Source of the DNA: Riptortus pedestris
Lineage: Eukaryota > Arthropoda > Insecta > Hemiptera > Alydidae
Assembly (NCBI GenBank): GCA_019009955.1
Contig: CM032233.1
Location: 63,341,001 to 63,405,000 of the forward strand
Length of the DNA stretch: 64,000 nt
Reading direction: 5' to 3'
In this document: piece by piece, positions 38,401 through 48,129 of the stretch
Position numbering within the stretch: position 1 is the stretch's first letter
Layout: each line of letters starts with the position of its first letter
The notes under the pieces: generated by a model
The model's database searches: none
Told to the model about the DNA's origin: nothing
Seen by the model: only the letters and a program-made list of their open reading frames with translations
Program-made: the position numbers and the translations under genes

Positions 38401-38921
38401 ATCTATTTCTTCTTTCTTTCTGATCCTTTTGGTGTCTTATTTCACTTCTCCACTCAGGCAAAACAATCCGTGTGGATTGGTGATTCGCGGGGAAACGTAG
38501 GGAAATGAGGGGGTGGTCGAACCTCCACGAAACAAGGAAAAAGGGAACAGCCTAATAAAATATAAGTAGAAACAAATTATTGACTGTTATTATTATTTGA
38601 ATACCTGTCTAAATGCCAAAGATTGACTTTAATGCTTTGGCTCTACTTGCTCCTTAATGCTCCCTTTTTTATATAAAATAAGATGCTTTCTTTTTGTCTA
38701 CCTGGGAAACAGAAGCTATTTCCAACCTTGGGATGTGCTAAAGTCAGCCAAATATTTCTATCGCTATCCTTACTTTTCCCATTCAAGTATAATAATAATA
38801 CTTGGTGCTTTATGAGTAGTCTCATGCAGGAAGGAAGAGTAAATGTCTTTATATCCATCGTCCTTTGTATGTTTCCTTGAATATCAAGCACATCAATCCT
38901 CTGGAAATATGATGGCCTTAA

Positions 38922-39800
38922 CCCTGGATTGACACTGCCAATTACATGACACCGTGGGGTAAATTTTACCCCATTCTTTGAAACACGTAAAAAGAATCAA
39001 TTTAGATTTTGTCTTTTGGTTTTCATTGCAATAATAATGTATTACAATAGGAACATCAAGAAAACAAAATCAAACAGCAACCAAAGTGCAATATATTTTT
39101 TTAAATTTCATTAAAAAGATTATATTTTTTTATAAAATGTAAACTAAAGCTATCAATCAGCCATTGAAATAAGGAACTTGGGTAAAATATAATTTCCAGT
39201 CCAATTGAGACTCATCAGCATTCTGTAAATTTTGGCGCGCGGTGATCACGGCACCTCGCCTTTTTACACGCAGAACATCGCATTATCGCATTCTTGTCAT
39301 CTTTTCTGTCGCCAAATGAACATCTCACAGGGAGGTGCTCTAGTGAGAAATCTTCGGCCTCTTCTTCAGAAGCTGAAGCCTCTCTTTCTTCTTCTTTATC
39401 GTCCCAACGGCCGGCATCCTCAACAAGATCTTGGTCTCCTTTCTCTAATTCTTCTAAAAGACGCCTGATGTCTTCAGGATCAGAATACATTTTGGTATAG
39501 TCCATATTTCCACGGGAAACACCGTAAAATATAAGTTAACTAACTCGGGATGAAATTGTAGATGAGCGAAAAAGTTAGCCGTTAACTACACAGTGGGGTA
39601 AAAAATACCCCAGACACAATTAATGACCTTCTCCTGCAACTATTAGCAGACAACTGGCTTTGATTATATTAGGTTATGCTAGGAAAGGCTGCTATGTGTA
39701 TTTAGGAAGGTGAAGGGGGACTCTGGGATTGAGAGAACTAAAGAACCACTCTATACAGCTAAGTGTGGGGTATTTTTCACCCCACAGTGTCAATCCAGGG
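38922..39800 (-). mobile_element. piggyBac-type element, 879 bp, with TTAA target duplications
   Basis: The termini are perfect 16-bp inverted repeats, CCCTGGATTGACACTG at 38922-38937 and its complement at 39785-39800. Each is flanked by TTAA (38918-38921 and 39801-39804), the exact target duplication of the piggyBac superfamily, whose ends typically start CCC. Just inside are small palindromes of the form TGGGGTA..TACCCCA at 38955-38973, 39594-39612 and 39766-39784. These are likely subterminal transposase-binding or structural sites. A full piggyBac is about 2.5 kb, so this is an internally deleted, non-autonomous copy. Intact ends and TTAA suggest a fairly recent insertion. It lies inside the 16.1-kb intron, antisense to the host gene. 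Confidence 0.88.
39215..39505 (-). pseudogene. Internally deleted piggyBac transposase: N-terminus fused to C-terminal Cys-rich domain
   Basis: This is a 96-codon uninterrupted frame inside the piggyBac-type element. It begins MDYTKMYSDPEDIRRLLEEL, continues acidic (EEEREASASEEEAED), and ends with a Cys/His cluster (RCSACKKARCRDH...C) directly before the stop. A short acidic N-terminus with an EEI/DIRxLLEE-like helix and a C-terminal CxxC..C..H zinc-binding tail are the two ends of piggyBac transposases, which are normally about 550-600 residues. The entire DDD catalytic core is absent, so it cannot catalyse transposition. The frame is preserved across the deletion, so a small protein that could bind element ends is possible. 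The start was chosen because it is the first ATG in the frame and gives the family-like N-terminus. Confidence 0.7.
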
Positions 39801-40790
39801 TTAATAATCCTACATCGATTTCAGATTGCAAAGCTTATTGTTGCTTGGAAATCCTAGTCAAGCAAAGCAATCATACGAGAGTTGCATAAATCTATCTTCA
39901 CTGCTATTAAAATTAATTTATTCTGCGCTTGGTGTTGTGTTATCAATATCCTGAGTCATCCTGATTCAATAAAAACATCATAAAAATATTCTATGGTAGA
40001 AATAACATGAATTATGATTAATTTATCCTCTACTGAAGTTCAAGAATACTACCAGTAAATAACTTCTTGTTTTCCTTTACTTTTACTGATGTTAATTTGT
40101 TTAAAAGTTTCTGGAAATATACATATTAAATTGAGTATCATAATTGATGTTATAGCAAAGTAACATTTCTTTATTTTATCGTCAAACCGAGGTTAATTAT
40201 TGATCCTTAAGAACTAGACTGTCCGCTGTCACTCGACAATTTATGAAAATTAATATACTGCTGCAAGTACTATTTAACTCTTCATATCAGTATAAAATTG
40301 AAATTGATATTCAAAAAAACGTTTGTATTGTTGAGAAAAAAATATAGCGATGATAATAAAACGAAATGTTTTAGCTGCTTTGTTACATTGGAATCATCAT
40401 TTCTGGAGGAATTTCGAAAATCATTAGTGTAGAACTGAGATGGATGACATTAGTTTTGCACACCATCGAAGACAATTGAATAGTTTAAACAAGTCATTCT
40501 TTTGTAGTGTAATTCTTTATGGGCACTAAAGATGAATTGTTCTTATTGAGCGCAATGAAAATGGGGATTTGGCTCTTAATCAACACGTGACATCAAAAGA
40601 ACTAAAATCCATTGAAAAATGGATGGTGAATTTGATTGAGCATATTCTAAAGTACAATGATTTCATTCTGGATGTACTAAGAGTACATTGGGAGATGTCT
40701 TAACACTTGCGTTTCCCTGGGCTTACTTATAATAATAAAATAAGGCAGTAGCCTACCCACTTAAACCGTTCGTTCCAACTACAAGGCGTA

Positions 40791-41004
40791 GAGGGGCTCA
40801 GGTTAGCCATGTGAGTTAGAGCGTTGACCTTAATATCACATGACAAACCTAGAGTGGCGAGTTCGATTCTCGCCTGGGCAATAGGAATTTATTTAGTGAC
40901 GGAATTCAATAAATAAAATCCTTAGTCCTAAAAAAGGGTACCCTGTAGATAACCCGTCCTAATTAGCCTTAGTTGCAAAGTGGACGTTAATAAATAATTT
41001 AATT
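40791..41004 (+). mobile_element. tRNA-derived SINE, intact copy with 11-bp target-site duplication
   Basis: The head carries an RNA polymerase III A-box-like TAGCCATGTGAGTTAGAGCG at 40804-40823 and a B box GTTCGATTC at 40861-40869, at about tRNA spacing. The body includes a conserved ATTTAGTGACGGAATTCA stretch and CTGTAGATAACCCGTCC, and it ends in an ATAA-rich tail. Direct repeats TACAAGGCGTA flank it exactly, at 40780-40790 and 41005-41015. At least four further partial copies of the same sequence are in the window. Confidence 0.88.
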
Positions 41005-41942
41005 TACAAGGCGTAAGTTTTAGATCTTGACAACTGGTCAGTATTCCAATATTTGAACACTAAGTTTATAAATGTGTGAAACGATAAAGAAGTAAATTGT
41101 TATCTAAAGGAGAAACAAAACGACAGATTTCCGGTCCCTCTATCAAGCGATGATGATGGAGGCGGAAACAGAAAACAACATCCTTGTATTCTTCAATGAG
41201 ATTACTTTAATGGTGGATGAACAGAAAAGAGCATTTAAAAGTGGTTATTTCTATGAATAGATACTCTTAAGTGATCGGGACCGCGTATGTTTATAGCTAG
41301 TCTTCCAAAAAAACAGTCAGCTTTAGCTCCTCTTAGTTTAACTCGACTCGTTGAACAGAGATTAATGCATGAGATGTAACTGATAGACACACTTTTCAAC
41401 TTATGATTAGATTTTGAATGATAATGTGAAAAGATTAGCCAGTACATATCAGCTAGAAAAACGAGATTTTAGTCATAAACCGTTCATTCTGGTTTAGCCA
41501 ATAATATCATTAAAATACAAGGCTTAGTCATTCTTATGTTTTGGGAAGAAATGATTGAAAGAATTACCTTAGCCAGTATATAGACCGCGTATTACACTAC
41601 TTGAAACATAACATGATCAAAAAATTATAAGTAGGGCAATATTAAAAGTATTTGCAGAAATGAGCATACTTGCGTAAATATTATAAACTGATAATAAAAA
41701 TTTAACTGATACGACGCTCAATCGCCCCAGTCGCGGTAAGCGATTTCTATAAGAATAAATAATAATGTGGTGCACACATCTTTTTTTTAACATGCTATGA
41801 AATTTTAATATACTTTTTTGTAGTTACTAACTTTAGTTTGTATTTATACACTAATACATATTTATTTTTACACATTTTTGAATATGCATTATATATTTAA
41901 TTGAGATAAGCTTTTAATTAATTTATATGTTGTCCGTTGCAG

Positions 41943-42155
41943 GAACGTGAGGAAGTAAAAGCTCCCACTTCTACAGCGCCTCCACCTTTCTCTCTTCCTG
42001 TTCCTTTCTCATTCCCTCATCCGTTCCTTCCGCCGGCACCGGCAGCCTATGCTAGCCAGCCGACCCATAGCTCCGCCTCTTCACACAGCTCCGAGTCATC
42101 GTCCGGCTCCCAGCAGACCTGGAGCTTCGAGGAGCAGTTCAAACAGGTGCGTCAG
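41943..42155 (+). CDS. retn: Internal exon of ARID3/dead ringer (retn) transcription factor, entering the eARID domain
   Basis: The acceptor is ttgtccgttgcag at 41942. The open frame is 71 codons and starts EREEVKAPTS. Residues about 9-34 are Pro/Phe-rich (PPPFSLPVPF, PHPFLPPAPAAY). Residues about 40-58 are Ser-rich and low-complexity. The last 12 residues are WSFEEQFKQVRQ. SFEEQFKQ immediately before the LYE(I/L) helix is the hallmark start of the extended ARID DNA-binding domain of ARID3A/B and Drosophila dead ringer/retained, nuclear factors that bind AT-rich (A/G)ATTAA sites. The core ARID (KRKEFLDDLFSF and onward) must lie in a later exon beyond this window. Two in-frame donors are possible, 42147 (gtgcgt) and 42156 (gttagt); the longer end is given here. 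The exon is strikingly GC-rich compared with both introns. I am confident of the family; the ortholog name is by best recollection of the motif. Confidence 0.9.
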
Positions 42156-42161
42156 GTTAGT
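42147..42161 (+). other. Tandem 5' splice donors 9 nt apart (FKQ | VRQ)
   Basis: The exon end reads cag|gtgcgtcag|gttagt. Using the first donor ends the exon at 42146 with ...EEQFKQ; using the second ends it at 42155 with ...EEQFKQVRQ. Both leave phase 0, so both products stay in frame. As I recall, the vertebrate ARID3 form lacks VRQ and the fly form has it, so this locus could encode either or both. Confidence 0.6.
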
Positions 42162-42192
42162 CTGTCTCTTTTATTTGTATTGCTTATTGTTT

Positions 42193-42765
42193 ATTAGCAT
42201 ATATACAGCTCAGCTTGAAGCCCTCAAACTTGGGATAGACAACATACCTGAAACTAAGGACACGGACATCATAATTTGGACAGACTCTCTTAGCTCATTA
42301 CATTCATCAAAAAAACATATATAGTTCACATCCACTCATCTCGTACATATTACACATAATCCAAACATTAAACAAAAGAATAACTATATACTGGTTACCC
42401 GGACATACAAACATTAAACAAAGCACACAAGTAGACGAACTTGTCAAATCAGCTACTCAAAAAAGAACTCTCGACAACACATACTGTACATATTAAGATA
42501 TTCAAGCCCAGGCAAAACATATGACACTCAATTCATGGCAGAAATATTGGTGGTAAACTGAAACATACACTTGGTGAATGGCCTTCCTCAAAAAGGCTAA
42601 TTAGAAGAGAAGAAGTAGTTTTAACGAGGTTGAGAATTGGCCACGACTAACTCAGACTTACCTACTTACTGGTGAAGACGAACCCTACTGCCAACACTGT
42701 AACTGTAGATTTACTATAAAACATATACTTACTAACTGCTATTTAAGGACCGGTTTGAGTCGGAC
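42193..42765 (+). pseudogene. LINE RNase H and C-terminal tail, decayed, beginning ~37 bp after the retn exon
   Basis: In one frame SIYTAQLEALKLGID and IIIWTDSLSSLHS match RNase H (AELxAL...TDSxSxL). A stop follows (HI*), and after a frame change RITIYWLPGHTNIK with DELVKSAT matches the (W)VPGH...ADELAK block. Further on EEVVLTRLRIGHD, TYLLTGEDEPYCQHCN and FTIKHILTNC match the LINE C-terminal Cys/His tail. Frameshifts and stops show it is dead. The order is collinear and on the host gene's sense strand. Its last section is the same module as the minus-strand fragment at 18512. Confidence 0.8.
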
Positions 42766-43080
42766 CGAAAACCTTTATATAATCAATCTTATTAAAACTT
42801 TAATTTACGGTAACTATTGTTTTATACATGTTACCTGTACCTCCAATATTTACCCATTTATTTGTATTTTTTTGTTTCAACCATCAGTTAAGCCCTAAGC
42901 ATCCGATTTTCAATTTAAGTGCCTCAATCACTACATATTTCATGTTCAACTTACATTTTAATTCCAGCTTACGTAGCCTTGGTACTACGTAAGAAATAGA
43001 GTACAGACGAGATGAGAACATCGCCGTATCATATTCTACATCGTGGGAAATCTGCTTGGTTAGTCTGCGTGATAATATCA
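42750..43080 (-). mobile_element. Family-A 5' half, decayed
   Basis: The body pieces AATCAATCTTATTAAAACTT and ATTGTTTTATACATG are followed at the right by GTGGGAAATCTGCTTGGTTA, the 5'-end inverted-repeat region. It directly follows the decayed LINE tail. Confidence 0.5.
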
Positions 43081-43089
43081 TCATCATAT

Positions 43090-45350
43090 CATTCCTGAAG
43101 AAATTTCGTGCTCATTCAGAATAATGCAATATTAGAATTTTTGTACTAATATGTTTAATTTATATTGCGTCATTTGTTTATTATATGTTTTAATAATTTT
43201 AATTTTTAATTAAAAGCCACGACTTTTTATAAAAACTGATTGCAATAAGAGTTGTGAACCCGTTACTGACTCACCATATCAAACAGAATAATGCATACAC
43301 ATTACAGACCTCATCAGAAAGTCTATATAAATAGATATTATCCGAACTTATGTAAAGTGATGAAATATTTACTATAAAATATTACACAAATTTAAAGGAT
43401 ATTTCAATTAAGCATATTAATATTATGTTTTTTATCACATTTTTAGCAAACAAATTCGGGATATATAATTTTTATTTTAAATGATAGTAATATGCAAACT
43501 TAAATCAATTAGCGGGGGGAAAATATTTTTAATTGTGATTTTTGATATTAAATGTTATCAATAATACATTCACACATAAAAGGAGGATTCCATTTTCAAA
43601 TAACCGAATGAAACATTTTCACTGCCGGGATAAAATAACTTAAACTAAACATACGTTTAAAATAGTATTAATCTTTGTGAATATACTAATCCATAAAAAT
43701 AAATAATACTTTGTGACAAACGCTTTTGTCAGCGCAGGTTGTTGCAGGTGTTCTTTTTTCTCATGCATTATGTCATTTTCAATAATGTTTTGCGTTTTTC
43801 TCAAGTCCCGACCGTGGGTAAGTCACACCTCGTAAAAAGCCACCTTTAACAGGGGAGGTGGTTACGCCTGTGGTCTCTTTGAGACGAGAGTCTCGTTTAT
43901 AACAGAGATTCAAAACGCCTATAAAGTAAACTAAAAAAAAAGGTAGACGTAAAAAAGGAGAAGCTGGGAACAGCTGTAAAACTTGTAATAAAGTGGTGTT
44001 GAGGTTTCCGGCCGCTGGATTTGTGAATATAGAATTTCAGACGCCAAAGGCTTGCCCATCCCATCTGAGCTACTAGGAAGTTTCTCATTCTGATTCATGA
44101 CCTTATCTTATTATGATTTAGTCTTCTGTGAGCTAAATTGATTCAAACATATAGTATATCTTTTCTAACAGTTCTAAATGGCAGTAAATAAGTGATTTCT
44201 TTAAAATCTTTTTTTTTCCCCTCGATGGTCTTTATATAATATTTTTTGCCTGATAATCCACCTCATTTGAGTCCTGAGCTTTCACTCCTAAATATCTCAT
44301 CATTTAAATAAGTTCTAACAACAAGTTGATTATAAACTTTTACTATGCAAGATTTTCGAAGATGTAAGTGAATAAAATCTCTGTTCCAATCATTTGAAAA
44401 TGTTTATTATCTTACTATTAAAGAGCCATCGACGGAAGCATTTTAAAATAGTGGTCTTTCAGAATAGCAATAAGTTTATTTAAATCTTAGCAAATATTTT
44501 TTAAATTGATTTGTCAGTGGCAATATAAAACAGTACAGCATTATATTATAGGGATATTTTAATTTTTTTTTCATATTTTCATTATACATATTTACTACCA
44601 AACAAAATTGTATACAAGTGAAATTTCAAAACTTTCCAGCGATTGAATGGCTATTTAATTTCTAGTAATATTGAAAACCTTCGAATCCCTTAACAAAATA
44701 GAAATCGCATTCTGTCAAGAGTTTTCCTTCTGCATATGTCAAATTAAAGTAATTGCGCTATTTGCTATTCGGTCATTTCATCAGGAAAAGATATTGCCTT
44801 AGTCGTAAGTAAGAGAATTTTATTCCTTTCAAAATCGATGTAGCTCAAAATTTCAAAAATTTGTCATTCATGTTGAACATGAAAAAATAGTTATTCTAAT
44901 ATGCAGGATTATTGTTTTGAGGGTCATTAGTATAATAGTGAGATCATACTGTCTAATTTATTTTACAACATGCTTGCTTCTGGACATTTATTTATAGAAC
45001 TTAATAGAACTTGGACCTACGGCCTACATGCATCAAAGCCTGGTTATATATTCGGCAGGTAAAAGCTCTTAAATAAAACTTATTTATAGACCAAATACAT
45101 TACTATTTGACAAGACTTTTCTGCCTTCTTAAAATAATCTGAAGATGTAAAATAAAAAATCAACTTTCTATTTATATTATGAAATTACCAAAACTTTCTT
45201 TTATAATGATTTTTTTTTTCAATTACATTTGTCTTTAATCCTTGAACATGCCAATACCAGGATACGAGCAAATAAAACCTACTTTGCAATACCCCTACAA
45301 ATCTCGGTAATGAAACTGAGGTCTTTTAGATAAATGCACCGATCTTGCTT
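43090..45350. other. Intronic stretch without recognised gene or repeat
   Basis: AT-rich. A short GC-richer patch at 43800-43920 has no identifiable content. Confidence 0.55.
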
Positions 45351-45351
45351 A

Positions 45352-45935
45352 CTTTTAGCAGATTTCCCTTAAGGGAAATCAGCTATAGAGGTTGTACTCA
45401 TGACGCTATTTTCGAAATTTTTCTTCAAATGTCCATCGATTCTACCTAGGAGATGACGAAAATGAGGTCCGTTCAAAACTGTATATATATATATCTATAT
45501 ACCTATCTATCTATATATTTGTCTGTTGCCGCTCTAGCGGTCGCAATTATTGTTTAGTCGTTTATGTAAAAAGACAGATCAAGTTCGTTAATGGCTGAAA
45601 TAAGGCCAGTGGGAGGGGGGGGGGTTTAGAGGGGAGGATTTTTGAAAATTCGAAATATCTCCGTTACTATACGTTGGATCGAAAAATTGTATAGAATCAA
45701 TCTTATTGAAAATTAAATTTACTATAGATATTGTTTTATACTTTTATTCTCTATCTTGAATATTAACCGAGATATGTGCATTTGTATTAAATATGGGCGG
45801 GTAACGGACGAAAGTGAGTTTTGCGCCAAAAGCTAGTTCGGCCGTTTTCATAACTGTTTGGCTCTCGTGAAATTTCTCTATTGTAATACTTCACGTGGGA
45901 AATCTGCTTAGTTTACGCAGCCCCTGCGTGACTTT
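45352..45935 (-). mobile_element. Family-A element, near-complete
   Basis: This reverse-oriented copy has the 3' palindrome at 45356-45384 and the 5' hairpin at its right end (ACGCAGCCCCTGCGT). The AT tract is short and interrupted. Confidence 0.8.
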
Positions 45936-46944
45936 TTATTTTTTAAACTAAAAATAATCATTTTATATATAATACGATATAAATGGGGGAATAATTCATA
46001 GAAATAATTAACATTTATTGAAATTTGATGTATCTTCTAGCTGAAAACAGGGATCAACGATGTAAAAGCTGTTAGTAACATAAATATTTTGAGGAATGGT
46101 ATAATTGTGGGAAGATAATATCATAAGCGGAAACATAATCTATTAAATATTCCAACATTCAGAGGGAAAATACAAAATTAATACATTCTTTTATACACTA
46201 GATCCTTTGCTTCAAAGATGTTTAAGTATGAAGGGAATCTCAAATACTGGCCACTGTAATTGTTCAAGATCATAGATATTTCTCATTCGGGAGAAGGCCA
46301 ATTCTTATAATTAATAAACAAATTTATTCCTATTGTTTTTAAATTAATAATCTTTTATATTAATTAAATGATACGTCATTTGATGCAATCAATAGAATAA
46401 TGCAGACCACAGGGTGATAGATTTTGATATGCGGTCGATTCCCACTAAAAACGAATGGGCTAAGGAATATATTTTATAAAAAGTATTACCTTACTAGTTT
46501 CATTTGAATGGATAGTTTTTAATAATTATTTTATAACATTTAAGTCATATATTAATACACAAGCTGGTAATTACGATATGATTTTTTTTGTTGGAATGTC
46601 TGTCACCAATATAACATCCGTTACTATTTCGAGCATATTATGCAATATAACTGTTTGTGACTCAATTATGGATAATGAATTAAAATGCGCCTCTCCCATT
46701 ACAGAAGGAAAAAAATGTTTTATAATAATAACTTCAGCATAGTTTATGTTAATAGTCATATAATCTTAGCAGTAAGTTCGAAATTGAGTAACATCCGTTA
46801 CGGAGGTTAATTATTTCAAATTGTCTTCGTATTTTATTACCATGCTCAATCAGGGTTGTCTTGTATTATATCATGTTAAACTGAATTAAGTAGAATTCAT
46901 GAAAGAAGACTACTTTCTTAAATGATGTAAAATGTCCTTTTACT

Positions 46945-47420
46945 ATGGCTGAGTTAACTAAGCAGATTTTCTAAGCGCGGGAATATCTTAAGAACGACTT
47001 AATCTATTTTAACACTCTATTTTTCTTTATATTTAATTGAAATTCAAGCTGGATAGGTAATATAAATACTTGAAAGCTTTAGTACAAATTGTGTGACTAG
47101 AATGGGTCCATTAGGAAATTACGCAAACATACAAATAAATCGGGTTTTTGTTTGAAATAGAGAAACCATTTTAGTAAAACATTAGAAGATATGAATCTAT
47201 CAATAACCAAAGTTATGCTTTGCGATCCAACATGCAGTAACGACGTTTTCCCATTATAAACACCCTTTCTTCTTTATCTGATCTAGGTTTGGTAACTATC
47301 CGTAAAATTTCAGCCGTTAAAGTGTTCTCATATATGTATTCTAGATAGTGTAAATTGCGGTTTGATTTTTCTTTTAAATGGCTATTAATAGCTGATTTCA
47401 CCTAAGGGAAATCTAATATG
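46945..47420 (+). mobile_element. Family-A copy, strongly decayed but end to end
   Basis: GTTAACTAAGCAGATTTTC at the left, GGTTTGGTAACTATC in the middle, and TAATAGCTGATTTCACCTAA then GGGAAATCTAA at the right are in family order. Confidence 0.55.
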
Positions 47421-47629
47421 TAATATGAGTATTTAATAACGTTAATTAATTGTTTTATTTTTAATATTTTTCCCCATTCGTTACTGTACACTAACACAAA
47501 AATACGTATTCTATTTTGTTTTTGACCGGCAACGGAAAACATTCAAGACTCGTCCTTGTTTTGTACTGTCACATAGTAAGTATATCATTTGAAAGTTACA
47601 GTTTAACGCTAGAATGACCGACAGCAATC

Positions 47630-47896
47630 ATGACGCACTCTGGCGCATACCAATGGCATTATTATTCAAAATGGCTGACCGCTTTTAGAACAGCTCTCCC
47701 GCTATTTTCACATATAAAACAAAAGGGGTAGGCTAAAGGGAGGCGGAGAGGCGATGGTACTAATTGCCAGGATAAATAGCTCATTTGTATTCTCAAGAGC
47801 GCCTCCTTAAATTTCATTATGGCCGATTGGGGGATGAGTCCTCACGGAGCCACTTCTAGAAATATATTGGTTTAGTTTGTCGGCGGCATTGGAAAG
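47630..47896 (+). promoter_or_regulatory. Possible promoter and non-coding first exon
   Basis: TATAAAA at 47713-47719 lies in a GC-richer stretch. About 180 bp further on is a strong donor, AAG|GTAAGA (exon end 47896). Two short upstream frames (ATG at 47754 and 47819) end before the donor, so such an exon would be 5' UTR. No Inr or EST support can be checked. Confidence 0.25.
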
Positions 47897-48129
47897 GTAA
47901 GATGCCGTCTCGAGATGTTTGCTTTGCAGCTTGTGTACTGAAGGATGGACAATGTCTTTGTGGATCTCGTGTCATCCCAGCCGATATTAGAGACAGCCAA
48001 GTGTCAATAGTTTATTTAGATGCAGAATATTATATCCCAACCTTTCTTTTAAGGAGCCTAAACACCAAATTGACTGAATTTATTAAACAATCTTTGGGAG
48101 TTTTAGAAGAAATTAGTCTGTGTTAATTT

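Noticed and set aside
40804..40870. tRNA gene
   Set aside because: A and B boxes are present, but the sequence continues into a repeated non-tRNA body with a target duplication and recurs elsewhere; it is a SINE head.
47902..48126. 74-codon ORF beginning MPSRDVCFAACVLKDG as a gene
   Set aside because: Starts inside the sequence following a strong donor, with no family match; probably chance.
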